Shown here: piece by piece, positions 23,721-35,668 of the stretch | Numbering within the stretch: position 1 is the first letter of the stretch | How the letters are laid out: every line of letters begins with the position of its first letter | Origin: Alternaria dauci | Lineage: Eukaryota > Ascomycota > Dothideomycetes > Pleosporales > Pleosporaceae | Direction of reading: 5' to 3' | NCBI RefSeq assembly: GCF_042100115.1 | Contig: NC_091277.1 | Coordinates: 2,728,001 to 2,792,000 of the forward strand | Length of the DNA stretch: 64,000 nt | Notes under the pieces: generated by a model | Databases searched by the model: none | Told to the model about the DNA's origin: nothing | Seen by the model: the letters and a program-made list of their open reading frames with translations, nothing else | Position numbers and translations under genes: made by a program

Positions 23721-25060
23721 ATTTCTAGGATTGAAACAACTCCTGTAACCGCATATCAAGAAGATGGTCCTCAACAGGACACTGGGATAATGCCTACCAC
23801 GACTGACATCTTCAGTCTAGGACGGCCGAGCAAGATGAAAGTGGATGAGAAGTTCTTCTTTGGTGACTCCAAAAAGCTTGTCACGAGGTTCTCGCCATCT
23901 GAGGAGATCTATCGACTTCACTGTTTCTAGCCAGGACGCGAGCGTTGTCTACGACGCGAACCATGTCCAGGAGCATCATGTATATCTGTACTCCAACAAA
24001 CGCGGTACATCTGCAAACAAAGAGGAAGACCACGTAACCGCTGTAGGAAGACCTAATCGACAATGTTGACGCCGTATCCCTACCACCGCGAAGTCGGTCG
24101 CTATCACATCGCAAATGTAATATTGTCCCCGTGAACGCCTATCAGGTGAACTGTCATCTTGTACTCGTGTAGGAAGGCGTGTACATCATCTTTATTACCT
24201 CTCCTGCATTGATGGACTAGATACCAAGGCGCCACAGTGTGTTCATAGCTATGGGCGTATGTTATAGAGAGTGAGGAGCAGTAGCGCGAACATGTACATG
24301 CAATCCGCGCCGTCGCTGAAGCCGCACCTGTTGCCGCGACTTTTAGAAAAGGATTGCGACTAGCAAAACATCTTGCTTCAACGGCGTGAATACGATTGAT
24401 CCCTTGTTCTCCGCTGTTATCTATAGATAGTCAACAAGGGAGATCACAAGTGAGCAAAAGCTACGATAAGCAAGTCGTCGGCCCTATTACTACCTAGTAC
24501 CCCCCGCATGATCTCCACCTCTAGATCTAAGTATCCTCTACACGATAAGCGCGCTCGACGAACATGTCGCTCTTATTCTCACTTTGCTTACATGTTCATC
24601 TCCTAGTCTTGGGGCCGTGGGTACGCTACTATATCTATCGCTGACGTCCTTGGAAGCTGTGCGTATATATCAGCAGCTCACTAAAGTCCGGATGAGACAG
24701 TAGTCGTGGGCACAATTCGGTGTGATGAGCACGCGTCGGGTCAGCAGGTGATGAACGAGTGTAGTATGAAGGAGCGAGATCACACTTTCAAAAGATCTTG
24801 AACTAACGAGCAAGCCACGTCGCCGTGGTCATGTAATTGGGTATCAATCTTCAGCTCATATCCCATCTATCCAAGTTTGAATCCATCCCTCCATTCATGC
24901 GCATGCATTGTCATCATAAGACATGTCGACATCCAACCTAGAAAAGAAAAAAACTTAGAACAAACGCCGGTGATGCAATCTATCGTAATCCCAAACCAAA
25001 GGAGATAGATAGTAAAAAGGTGGTCGTCCATATACCAAGCACCATCTTTCACAACTCCGA
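23721..25060. other. intergenic
   Basis: 1.3 kb between convergent genes (HET on +, coiled-coil protein on -). It should hold both 3' UTRs. The longest frames (74-77 codons) show no family features. Confidence 0.5.
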
Positions 25061-27475
25061 CTAAGCCGCCTCAGCCAGCGCCTCGCCCAACGCTTCAGCA
25101 TCATAATCCTGCACAACGACCTTAGTCGGCGCATCTGGCACCTCATCAAAGAAGCCCCAAATCGGCCCATTCTGATTAACGCCGCTCGGCCTCAATTTGG
25201 GCTTCTTCTTCCTCTCCCCCTCTCTCGTCGTCCCCTCGCTTGCCTGCGAGTCCAGTGTCGCCTGCGAATCCTGGGTCGACTGCGTTTCCTGACTAAGAAT
25301 CGACGGCGCACGGTTATCCGCCGTGGTGGCGTTAGAAATAGCAGTCGCAGGCGGAGACACGACGGGCGCAGGACTTGCACCCCACTTGCCAAACACCCAG
25401 CCGCCGACTTTCTTTGTGAGTCCTTGGCTACCAACCTGCGGCCCATCGCTCTTCCTTGGCCCCCGCTTCTGGCTCGCAATGTTCGCGTACAGCCTGTCTC
25501 GCTGCGCCATGCTGCTCTGATTCGTCTTATTGCTCAGAGTGCCGTGCGCGGTCGCAGTCCAGGGTGTGAGTTCAGGGCCGACAGAGCCAGCGTTGCCTGG
25601 GGTAGCGAAGCGTGCAGCGTTGGAGTAGAGGAGCTGCGAGGGACGGGACTGCAGAGTGTGGATATCCATGCCCGAGACTGAGATGAGGGACTCGTGGGAA
25701 GCGTGGCGGCGCAGCGCGGGGCGCATGGCCGTCATGGGGGAGACGAGGTCGTCGGGTTCAAAGTCGCCTGTGGATGTCATGAGCGAAGGCTCGGCGGTTG
25801 ATAGCGACGACTCTTCGCTCTCACGCTCCTCGGGGATGGCGGCTTGCGGCTCCGTCTGCGGGAAGTACGGTGACAGGGTGAAGCTGGCATCCGAGAAGGA
25901 GTTTGCGGGGCTGACAGCGGAGATGACGGCCGATGCAGGACTGCTCTTGGTTGTGAAGGCAATCGGGGTACTGGAGCTGCGCATCGTCGACAGACTGGGT
26001 GGCATGAGGCCGCGGGACTTGCGGCGGAGATGTTTGCTCCCGCTCTTGGCTACCTCCAAGGTGCCAGACGAGCGTCGCATCATCGGAGGCATGCCGTCGG
26101 GATCGGAGCTGTAGTCGTTGGACTTGACCGGGCCGAACATGGGGGACTGGAAGTCGATTGAATCAGGGGGACTGGTGGGGCGGGACGAGTCGTACGCCTC
26201 GCTGAAGACGCGGTCGTACATTGACCCGCGGTGCGAGTCTGATACGGGTGAGCCCGCAAAGGAGCCTGGTGTGAGAGTGGATGCCTGAGACCATCTGTGC
26301 GAGTTTGGCACAGTGACGGCCGTGTGTTCCAGTATCGTCGCCGTGGACGAGCGGTCGAGCGTCGGGGGCGGGTCGAAGTGTGTCGGGGTGAGCGAGAAGC
26401 GCTTCTTCTTGGGCCGTCGCTGTGCAGGCGGCTTAGGAACGTTGCGAGTGACTTTGGGCCCGTGGTAGTGGTGGTGTATGTGCAGTTCCTGTTGCAGTGA
26501 CGCTTCTTGTTCCATCTCGAGTTCCTTCTGCAGCGAAGGGCTCGTGACGTCTTCGGATGAATTCGATACCGGCTGGTGGACTTTGAGTTGGTCCCGCAAG
26601 CGCTCCACTTCTTCGTTTGAGTTGCCGAGCAGCTCGCGCAGTTCGAGGATTCCGTGTTGCAGATTGGCGTTGTCGAGCAGAATGTCCTTGACGAAGTGGG
26701 AGACGACGTTGGGCCCGCCCTTGTCGGTCCCTGCCTTGGCCTTGAGCCTGCCGGCGGCCGAGTGCAGGTTCTCTTCGACGGCCATGCGGCGCTCCATGCG
26801 AGCCACGACCTCCATGTGTCGCTGGCGCTCGGCGCGGGACTCCTTTTCGATGCGGTCAATCTGGTCCTGGAGGTCTCCTATGGTGCGCTCGGCCACCTTC
26901 CAGCGCTGGATGGCGGTGCGCTCGTCGACGAGTTTGGCATCCAGACTGCTCTGCAGCTGCGACTGTTCTCTCTCGAGGTCGATGAGCTGGCGCTCGAGGA
27001 GCTGGGTGCGCGCTGCGAGCGAACTAAGGCGGTCGATCTCATCCTCGGTGGAGCGCAGCGTGTCTTCCAGGGCGCGGATATGGGCATCGGACTCGGCCAC
27101 GGCGGTGTTGAGCTGCTCGAGCTGGTCCAGGAGGTCTCTGTTGGCCTTGATCGTCTGCGCATTCTTGGCCTCGAGCTCGATCTTGTCCTTCTCGAGCGTG
27201 TTGATGGTGTGCAGCATCTCCTTGCGTTCGCGCTCCGAGTCGGCGACATAGGCTTCGTGGCGGACGAGCAGGGCCTGCAGGGCAACGGTTAGCGGCATGC
27301 GCGACGTGGGAGCCGCAGCAGGGCAGCCGATCGTGGAGAGAGAGAGAGAGGAACTTCATACCTGGCCCAGCTGTGCCGCCTTTGACACATCTCTCTCGAG
27401 CCCCTCTAAGAGTCTTCCGTTGTGAGCCAGGAAGGCGCAGTCCTGGCTCCCACAGCAACACCGAGGCCCTGGCAT
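25061..27475 (-). CDS. long coiled-coil protein with N-terminal Cys motif
   Basis: Exon 1 is only 114 bp (27475-27362; 38 codons starting MPGPRCCCGSQDC). An 87-bp intron follows (27361-27275; GTATGA, GCTAAC, CTGCAG), then exon 2 (27274-25061). The product is 775 residues. Residues about 20-215 are near-continuous coiled coil (for example ERERKEMLHTINTLEKDKIE). A second short coiled coil (about 225-285) ends in a His-rich HIHHHYH motif. The remainder is Ser/Pro-rich and probably disordered, with a conserved-looking C-terminus (GPIWGFFDEVPDAPTKVVVQ). I recognise the N-terminal CCCG..DC plus coiled-coil layout as a Pezizomycotina-wide family, but its role is not known to me; a cytoskeletal or scaffolding role is inference. 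The internal ATG at 27298 falls in the intron and is not the start. Confidence 0.8.
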
Positions 27476-28968
27476 GCCACCAAGGCCGCCCGTGTCCATG
27501 TGTGCGACCCCTCTGCGGGCGTAAACAGCGCCTTGAGAGCCTGCACGTGCTGTGTTGTTGTTGTTGTGAGTAAAAACTGCGTGTGAAGAGCGTCGATGGC
27601 GCCGCTCATGCTCCCTTTAATTGTTGGGCGGGGAGCAGCTGCAGAGACGCATAGGGAGAGCGGTGGGAGTGGAAAAAGAAAAGCACGGCGGCGTAGGGAA
27701 ATGGAGGTGTGGTCAGTTAGTCGACGGCGCGTCGAGCGATTTGCTGTTCCTGACTATGTGCCCGCCCGCCCGCCCACTCGACACCACTCACTCAACCAGG
27801 TGTCCCTGCCAGCACAGCAGCCCCGCCAAGCCCCCTGCCACCGCTCTTTCCCACCCGCTGTTCCCTGTTTCTGCCTCACCACTACCCCAATTCGATGATG
27901 CGTGCACACACTCACTCACCAACACATGTTCGCGCCCATCTTTTCCAACTTCTTGCACGCATCGTGTACTGATATCGCGCGTCTGGCCGGCGACGTCAAT
28001 GGCGCTCGGACGCACCGTTGGGCAGACCCCTGCGCAGAATCTACTGCCGAGTAAGATTGCCCACGCGAACGCCCAATATCTCGCAATCTTAAGCTCAAAA
28101 CAAACATACTTGGCTTGGCGTGTGCCTTCCCGTGACTTTGACAGAATCAGTCACAAATGTGCGAGAAGGGTGAGAATATAGAATACGTGTCGATGAGTAT
28201 GAGTTAGGTCTGAATAGAGTTCTCATGCGAAACCATCTTTCTCTTCTGTCATCACGTCATTCATATCACGTGCACCTGTCCGCCTCACTACCCAACTACG
28301 ACTCCTCACCGGATAGCTTCCAAAACTAAAGCAATACGCACCACTCCGCCGAAACAGACGTTTCATCCTCTGCACGCTGCTGCAGCCCCGAACACGCGGC
28401 GCATCCAGACGCCAGCCGACTCTCCCAAGAACCCCACGTCTTCCCCACACCCACCACGTCAACGCGCCGACATCCCGTCGCTTCCGCCCTTTAGCCTCGT
28501 CAACCAACTCCGCGCTGAGAAACCAGCTGTGCGCTACACTGTCCACGCTGGTCTGGGTCTCATGGTTACTGTTGAGACGCCCTTTTGGTTTCGTCTTCTG
28601 AGAGCAAACTTCTTTTCACGTGCATCATAAGAGGAACAGGACAGGGCGGATGCGCTGCTGCATCGCTTTGGTGACGCGATAAGAGGCTATCGCCATGTAT
28701 GCATGGCGAATGATGGGAGATACTACGCCGCACATGTCTGGGGATTGGGCTATGGAACACTCGACGGGCTGCTCGTACACGATCTCGACAATGCTAAAAG
28801 GTAAACCACTAGTGTCTCCCTCGATGTGCGCCTGTTACTGGCTATACAAGAACGTTATTAGATGCACGGACACGGCGTCTGACATGTTGATTGACTACAT
28901 CGGTACGCTAAACAAGTCGATGGTTTGACCTCTCCGTCGTTGATCCACAGACGTGACATGTTCGACGT
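27476..28968. other. intergenic
   Basis: 1.5 kb upstream of the coiled-coil gene (-), containing its promoter and leader, with a short (GTT)n run near 27553-27567. Frames up to 186 codons on + are low-complexity and out of phase with any splice model, so none is supported. Confidence 0.5.
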
Positions 28969-29215
28969 CTATCTGAATCCACCGCAACTGCCACTTGTCT
29001 ACAGTCGATGCGAGTCAGCACAAGGAAAGATTATGTTGCCGTGTTCGCAACAGCTTGGAAATACCTACACTGTTGCCGCAACCGGTAGGGTCATCGGAAA
29101 AGTTCTGGGCAGCTTGTCGCTCAACCAACATTCCCATCTGCTTGAGCATTACGGCATCCTCTTGTGCTGCGACGAGAGCCCCGAGAAATATCCAGCAGAA
29201 AGAAGAGAACTTCAT
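28969..29215 (-). CDS. putative small secreted peptide, 58 residues, one intron
   Basis: ATG 29215 opens with MKFSSFCWIFLGALVAAQ, a good signal peptide (charged Lys, hydrophobic core, Ala-x-Ala-type cleavage). Exon 1 (29215-29069) joins through a 70-bp intron (29068-28999; GTAGGT donor, TGCTGACT branch, CTGTAG acceptor) to exon 2 (28998-28969), which ends SGSCGGFR-stop. The mature peptide would be about 40 residues with two Cys (one possible disulfide), Gln/Asp-rich and without recognisable homology. If the donor is taken 3 bp later (GTATTT at 29063) other endings are possible. Small secreted peptides are common effector or signalling candidates in such fungi, but the function here is unknown and the call rests only on signal peptide plus splice signals. 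Confidence 0.4.
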
Positions 29216-30074
29216 GCTCCGAGATGTATCGAGAGATGGTGGGACGTGGAATGTAGATCGAATAGCTGCTTGGTGAGAGGACAATGTTTCGGCTGATGTG
29301 CCTTGTAAACCATAGTAGGGCAACCACTGTTTTATATTCGTAAGATTCCAACAAGTAAACGTCGCAATGCTAATCCAACTGATATTGAGTAGCAACACGG
29401 CATACAGTACAATCTATAGCATGGTACGGCCGTAACTTTCAATATTGCTTGCTGACAGCCGTGTCCAGATTCATCTGCATACGACCGAAATGCAACCGAA
29501 ATGCAGACAGCCTGGTATTGATAGGTTGCATCTACCCTGAAGTGTCCTGCTACTGTATCGACTACCTATACTGTGGTAGAAAAAATCTGTATCATGAGAC
29601 ACTATAGAATACAACACTAAAGAAAGCGAGTATGCTAGCTAACTAGAGCCTCGTTGCTAACCCTTGGACTGTGCTCACAGATTTCGGGCCGATAGATCAC
29701 TGTTCTCTCAAGGACTTTTGAACCCTAGCTTCGCGAGTGCGGACCTTGCAGCATTTGCTCGAACGTTTTATTGTCTATTATCAGCGCATTGACCGGTGTA
29801 GACGAGATCATCAGTCCACCTGACTGTCTATTCTCCCTCTTTTCCTCTACATCAACAAGCCGTCCGAGTTGCCTTGCGTTTCGGTAGTAGTGCATATGTA
29901 CCATGCATTTCATTAGCACAGTCTCTCTATTTGGATTCTTTGCACCCACCATCACAGCGATCCCAAAGTCCACAAATCTGGACGGACTTGGCACAGGAGA
30001 GAAAACGGTGGATTTCAGCTCCAATCCACGTTGCCCATTGTACGAAGGATATCCTCACACAAAACAGGTCATAG
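29216..30074. other. intergenic
   Basis: 0.86 kb between divergent genes. It probably holds the GH18 5' exon or leader. A 99-codon minus-strand frame (30024-29725) starts with a non-ATG codon and has no family signature. An 11-bp tandem (CCGAAATGCAA twice, near 29486-29506) is visible. Confidence 0.45.
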
Positions 30075-31234
30075 CTGTCTAACCTTGTGCCAAGTTCGTC
30101 TACCCTCCCAACCTCAACACCTGCATCCCGGTTTCTACCGTCGCATCAATGTGCACACTTGTTATCACTAGCAACTGGACCGCGCCTGATTGTATATCAT
30201 CAGACTTTCCACGATACTGATGGAACTTACAACTCTCTTCTGCCTCTGCTCACTAATCATACGGGTGTCACACACGTCATCATCGCGGCTATACATTTGA
30301 ATGAAGAACCCAGCGATATTACTTTGAATGACCATCGTCCATTTGACGACAAGTTTCATGCTCTGTGGGTTGAACTTGGATTTCTGCAGGCATGCGGTGT
30401 GAAAGTACTAGGTATGCTTGGAGGAGCAGCAAAGGGGTCGTATGAACGATTGCGCGGGACCCAAGCCAACGTAAGTCGTCGGTTCGTACCATTTTTGTTA
30501 TCCTAATTTTTAATAAGGATACGTGCTAGTTTGAAAACTATTACCTACCGTTGCGCGACACTCTTCGTACAGCCAAGCTCGACGGTATCGATCTCGACAT
30601 CGAGGAAGACATTGACATGGACACAGTGACACGGCTGATAGCGCGGCTGCGTCTCGACTTTGGGCCAGACTTCCTCATCACTCTCGCCCCCGTCGCATCG
30701 GCCCTGATCCCCAATCCTTTCATACAAAACGCACGCTATCCGCTAAACCCGCGCCCCCAGTGCAACACTGTACCCAATCTCTCGGACCCCACGCTTCCGC
30801 ATCTCAGCGGGTTCTCGTACCCAGCATTGGAGCGCAGTGTGTATGGGCGCGAGATTGCGTGGTACAATACTCAGTTCTACGGCGGCTGGGGGAATGCGCG
30901 GTCGACGAGCTGGTACGACAAGATTATTGAGGCAGGATGGAACCCGGAGCGCGTCGTCTTGGGTACCATGACTGATCCGCAAGATGAATCGGGCTATGTG
31001 CCCATGGATACGCTCATCAATGTTACTGTTACGCTGCGTGAGAAATACAGAGGTTTGGGAAGAGAGTTTGGCGGCGTAATGGGCTGGGAGTATGTTAATA
31101 GCAGGATTGACGATTACGACCTCGAGGGTGTGTGTACGGCTAGCTCGTTGAGCGTCGAATCTTCGGGAACGGACTGGGTTGCGAGACTGGGTAGTACTTT
31201 ACGTGCGCAAGAATCGTTTGATCCTACAGGTTAG
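30075..31234 (+). CDS. GH18-family glycoside hydrolase (chitinase-like), 5' end unresolved
   Basis: Exon A (up to 30470) joins through a 59-bp intron (30471-30529; GTAAGT..GCTAG) to exon B (30530-31234). The TIM-barrel begins PRLIVYHQTFHDTDGTYNSL. It has THVIIAAIHLNEEP (strand 2), VKVLGMLGGAAKGSY (strand 3) and the GH18 catalytic motif in LDGIDLDIEE, where the final Glu of DxxDxDxE is the proton donor. It continues with LITLAPVASAL and AWYNTQFYGGW. The family hydrolyses chitin or related beta-1,4-GlcNAc linkages; no signal peptide is visible, so this member may be intracellular. The frame is closed by TAG at 30072-30074 and has no ATG before the barrel. A 5' exon must exist or the start has been lost. 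The C-terminal 30 residues differ from what I expect and could hide a further intron. Confidence 0.8.
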
Positions 31235-31553
31235 ACGGACAAGACTGGCTATTCAGAACAAGGACTATAGGCATCTGTGCAAGAGTCGCTGGTTGAAAGA
31301 TGTTTCTATTAACAACTCGGAGACATTTAGCTCTAGCGGAGACATATGCGCTTCACAACGGAGACTTTTCTACTACGCGAACCCGACTGTGCTGAGAATA
31401 CAGTCAGACCGGGCATGACACTGCAACAGGAACATGAATAGCTGAACCAACGCTGTACTTTGCAAGCGTAGAATCCATCGCCGATACGGTATAAGTACCT
31501 AGGTATCCTAGAGTCTTGATTCTTTTGTCCCCGACCATTCTCACACCAACAGT
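31235..31553. other. short intergenic gap
   Basis: 319 bp between two plus-strand genes. Nothing beyond presumed 3' UTR and promoter is seen. Confidence 0.5.
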
Positions 31554-32467
31554 ATGGCTTCGTCTACCCCCATCTCGAAAACCGGACTCAACGATGACAA
31601 CGTCATCTTCGCCGCTAACGAGAGCGAAGTCCAGCGCCTCGACGCGCAGCACACAGTCATCTTTTCCGCAATGCCCCGGCTCGTCCTCGCTCCCATCGAC
31701 CTTGCCAAAGGCGGATATCGCGTCTTAGATCAGGCCACCGGAAGTGGTATGTAGCCCCATCTCCTCGCTCTTCCATTGTTCAAAAAGCTAAGGAAACGAA
31801 ACAAGGCATATGGCTTCGGGATGTGCGCCGCGCGGACGGAGGCGCGCTGAATACATGGATAGGCACCGATATTGAGGACGGTTATTTTCCGAAAGAGAAG
31901 CCGGAAGATACTTCGTATCACCACCAGTCCATGACGGAGCCGTGGCCGCCGGAATGGAAGGAATCGTTCGATCTGGTGCATTCGCGCATGGCGCTGCCGG
32001 GTGTTGGGCTTAGCTCACTTGAAGACGCGGTTGTGAATCTCGTCGGATTAGTGAAGCCCGGTGGCTGGATACAGCTCGTTGAGATACAGTGGCAGGACTG
32101 GGATGCTGGGCCCGTGTTTACTGAATTCAGACAATGCATGCGGCAGGTGGTGAGCACGGTTACGAACGGTCAGGGCGTGGATATGATGGAGGGTCTTGCA
32201 GCGTTGTTCGAGAAGCTGGGGCTGACGGGTGTGCAACATGCTGTTATTGCTGTGCCGGTGGGAGCCAAGGCGAAGGAAGATGTGCGTGAGCTTAGCTTGC
32301 AGAGTATGTTTGCAACGGCTTCATTTGTTACGGTTACGCGAGAGAAAATGGGGTTGGTCAGGTTTGGGGAAGATGTGGAGCCGTTGGGGGCGAGGCTGGT
32401 GGATGAGCTACGCGAGAGAGGCGGGTCTTATAACGTCTTTGCGCTGTGGGCTCAGAAGCCTGTTTGA
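31554..32467 (+). CDS. SAM-dependent methyltransferase
   Basis: Exons 31554-31746 and 31806-32467 with a 59-bp intron (31747-31805; GTATGT..ACAAG). The product is 284 residues. Motif I is YRVLDQATGSG, split by the intron just before IWLRDV. An acidic residue ends the next strand (TWIGTDIED), and FDLVHSRMAL plus LVKPGGWIQLVEIQWQDW give the later Rossmann motifs of class I methyltransferases. The layout resembles the LaeA/TdiE-like methyltransferases frequent near fungal secondary-metabolite genes, but no polyketide synthase, NRPS or terpene gene is present here, so the substrate is unknown. The ATG at 31554 is the first in-frame start and has a reasonable context. Confidence 0.85.
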
Positions 32468-32743
32468 TATTGAGAGGAGGCGCGCCTACGTCACTCGTTG
32501 GTACTAGTTACGCTCACGTCGCTGATGCTGAAGTTGAATGTGGAAGATGATCATTCGGTGGTGTGATTGCGATAAATACATTATGCGCGTACATACATAG
32601 ATCTCGGTATTGCCGCAACTAGAAATAGCTCAAATAACAAAGGAAAGTGCGTCAAGATGAGTTCTGCTTTACGGAAACTGCCAACAGCTCCTACTGCGAT
32701 CCCAAACCCCATAGGTCACGACAGTCGAGCAAAGTCCCGAAGA

Positions 32744-34610
32744 CTAAACACCAGAGTCCTCCTGCTCAATACCAACTAGATCGGCATGACCTGTCCACCC
32801 GTCACAAGTGCTAGTAAGTGTGTCGTTATTCGTGATGCCCGCGATCGCGTCATACTGCTCAACGAACTGCATCGCAAAGCCCTCCGACGTATGCCAACCG
32901 ATATGGCAATGCATCAACCAAGCTCCAGGATTGTTCGTCTCAAACGCCAGTACCAAGTACCCCGATGCAGGAAGCATAGCAGTATCACGGCGGGGAGGAT
33001 TGGCGAGGTTGAGCGTTGTCTCCCCATCAGTATACGTACCCGTTCCCTGCGCAATGACGTAGAAATCATGGCCGTGCAAGTGGATAGGGTGAGGCACAGC
33101 GAGCGTCGTGGAGATGACAACGTAGACCCATTCATTAGCGTTGGGTAGGACGAATACGGCGTTAGACGTCTCGAATTCAGTTTCGCCTCGCATGATCTTC
33201 GAGAGAGTTGGGTTTTCCCATTCAGAAATGAAAGTTGTGCTGTTCATCGTCCATTTGAAGAGTAGATCGGTGTTGAGCCCGACGGCGACGGGCTCGTCGG
33301 CTGTAGCATCGGCCGTGGAGCCAACGGTCTTGGAGACATATGGTACAATATTGGCGGTTTCGTCGTCACAGCTATCCTCGTAGTCGTAGGCCGAGGTAGT
33401 GGGAGTACCGGGTGCATCTCCGTAATAAATGATGCCGCGAATGTCATCGGTGTTATCGTTCTCTGAGCAGGCTGACTGGGGAATCGCACGCATCCAAAAG
33501 TCAGTCACATCGGTTTGGTCGGCGGTTACGACAATATCATAGCGCTGACCCATGCCGATATCAATGACTGTGGCTTCGTAGGGCTCGATAGCAACCAGAT
33601 CAGAGCCGATCACCGTCATCGTGTGATTGTCGATCATGAACTTGAAGTGTGTATCGACCGCGGCGTTCACAAGGCGGAACAGATACGACGTGCCAGCGAC
33701 GAAGGATTGGTTGAACCGGAAGCCTCCGTCCTCGTACGTGTTTGTTCCATTGATGAGTCCATTGTCTAGGGTTGGCGGTCCAGAAGTCTCGGCGGAGTGG
33801 TAGAGCTCATCAACAGTCTGCATATCGTTAGTATGATCCAATCAATGTACTTGCTTTGAACGTGAACATACCTGATGATCCCAATCATTGAGCATCAATA
33901 CACCAAGATCTTCATCGTAGTTGGCGGTGGCGGGTCCGTTGATGATGATGCCTCCGAAGACGCCTTGCCATGCTTGAAGTGCGAAGTGGGAATGATACCA
34001 AGAAGAGCCGTATTGCGTTGCCCGCCATGTGTACGTCATTGATTCGCCTGGGGCAGTTGGGCATTGCGTGATCGAGCCTAGTGGTAGAAGTTTAAAATCA
34101 GCATCGCTCTCAAAGATCGTTTGCGGAGAAGGATCACTTACTAACGCCGTCCTGGTCATTTGTGTTCATCTGCCAGATGCCGTGAAAGTGGATGCTCGTG
34201 CCGTTGTTCGAAGTCGTGAGCGAGTTTGTGACATGGACAATAACAGTATCGCCCCAGTCTGCGATAAGAGTAGGGCCAGGGATTGACCTGAGCGTACGCA
34301 TATGGAGTTAGTGTTTGTCGCACGTGGATTTGGTGGCGATTTTCTCTTACCCGTTGACAGCCATGGCCGAGCGCGATACACCGTCTGGTGCAACAGTGAC
34401 ATCGGTGATCTCCAACCAGTATTCACGAGTCACCCCAGTATCGGGGACGTCGTCGGTTGGGTCTATATCAATGGAATAATCGCACCACTCTGAACGCGTC
34501 GAAGCGGTGTTTCCGCTACAGGCGGCTCTGGGTCGTAGGTCCGAAGTAAAGGGAAAGGCAGTAGCATAGCTAGCTAGAGCTGCGACAGTGTAGATACCAC
34601 GAAGAAGCAT
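32744..34610 (-). CDS. secreted ascomycete laccase (multicopper oxidase)
   Basis: Four exons: 34610-34351, 34287-34142, 34077-33872 and 33817-32744, with introns of 63, 64 and 54 bp, all GT-AG. The product is 561 residues. It begins with a signal peptide (MLLRGIYTVAALASYATA). Copper-binding motifs are complete: HFHGIWQ (L1), WYHSHFALQAWQG (L2), HPIHLHGHDF (L3) and HCHIGWHTSEGFAM (L4). The residue ten after the L4 Cys is Met/Leu-type, expected for type-1 copper. The C-terminus ends DSGV, the DSG-x plug of asco-laccases that is processed and blocks the solvent channel. Such enzymes oxidise phenolics extracellularly (lignin or tannin attack, melanin, detoxification). There are several N-glycosylation sites. 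The gene looks intact. Confidence 0.93.
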
Positions 34611-35668
34611 GACGGCGACGAAAGGTGGAATGCGACTGCGCTAGCAAAATGAATGGCAGAACCACAGCAAATGTTTCCGAACAGGAAATAAGAAAAGAGC
34701 GTATAGCAGTAGAAGCGAGTGTGAACGAAGCTGGATGATCTGCGGTACGGGTAGAGTGACGAACCTATATACCTTCAGTATCAGCATACTTGTAGTCTTC
34801 TACCTGCAAGCTAGCTGCCTCATCACCCTGCAGGCGATAGTCCATGTTCGTTGTTGAGCCTCAGATTGCCCCTTTGCTATCCCAGTTGACGTTCACCGCC
34901 GCGCGGCATGATACTGAGGCACCGAAGACCCCCACATCGCCTCGCCACTAAGTCGCTTCAGTCAACTCCATCTGAAAATAAACTCTGTCTAGCCCACATA
35001 CAGTCGTGCCTGTTGCGATAAAGCAGATTGAAAGTTCAGGAGGCTTTTCGCCGACGGTGATGAAATGGTACGCGCAATCCATGAGAACCATGAAACAATT
35101 CCAGGTTGTTGACAGAACGTTCATGCGACAGTGGCAGGGACACCAACTGTGGCTGAGAATCGCGACGCAATCGGGCCTAAGGACACGGGTAGTGGGCCGC
35201 ATTACCCGCCAAGCTGCCGTTCGGCTGATGACGACTCAGGAACACGAGCAATGTGATTGGATGGTATAAACAAACACCCGCAAGCAGTCGTCACGGACCA
35301 GGTGAGTCCGATATAGCCAGCGTTCATGGCTTGCGAATCTGGGCGCCGGGGCTTGTGGAGCGGATGCGTCCGCCAATAGTGCGAATCTTCCTGTGTACGT
35401 GCGTCGGGCGTCGGGCGTCGTAGGCATCGGATGTTGGCCGAGATAGCCTCGCGACGTTACGTCGGCTTCATGATTCGAGAGATAGGGCGCAGAGGCCTCG
35501 CGGCGTGCTTGCGTTGCCTGCCTGTATTCAGGGAGAGAGCTCTTCCACAATGGGGATCGAGTTGTTTAAGAGGATCTAGGCTGCAGAGATGATTGACCGT
35601 CACCCAGCTCTCTCCACATTCCTTTGATAACACATCCTCTTGTCAAGTCCGCATCTATTCTTTGCAAG
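34611..35668. other. divergent promoter between laccase and secreted-protein gene
   Basis: 1.06 kb shared by two divergently transcribed genes for secreted products, so they could be co-regulated. A TATA-like site serves the laccase side. A GTCGGGC duplication lies at 35402-35415. No coding frame is supported. Confidence 0.5.
34766..34773 (-). promoter_or_regulatory. candidate TATA box of the laccase gene
   Basis: Minus-strand TATATAGG about 155 bp upstream of the laccase ATG, a plausible distance given a leader of around 100 bases. The sequence match is the only support. Confidence 0.35.

Noticed and set aside
23845..24114. 74-77-codon frames on both strands downstream of the HET gene
   Set aside because: Overlapping, featureless, probably the 3' UTR of the HET gene.
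27406..27609. 67-codon minus-strand frame with ATG upstream of the coiled-coil gene
   Set aside because: It overlaps the true first exon in another frame; only the exon starting at 27475 splices in phase into the coiled-coil domain.
29725..30024. 99-codon minus-strand frame
   Set aside because: Begins with a non-ATG codon, no signature, overlaps the expected 5' region of the GH18 gene.
31554..32467. Secondary-metabolite cluster around the methyltransferase
   Set aside because: No polyketide synthase, NRPS, terpene cyclase, transporter or cluster regulator nearby; laccase and GH18 alone do not make a cluster.
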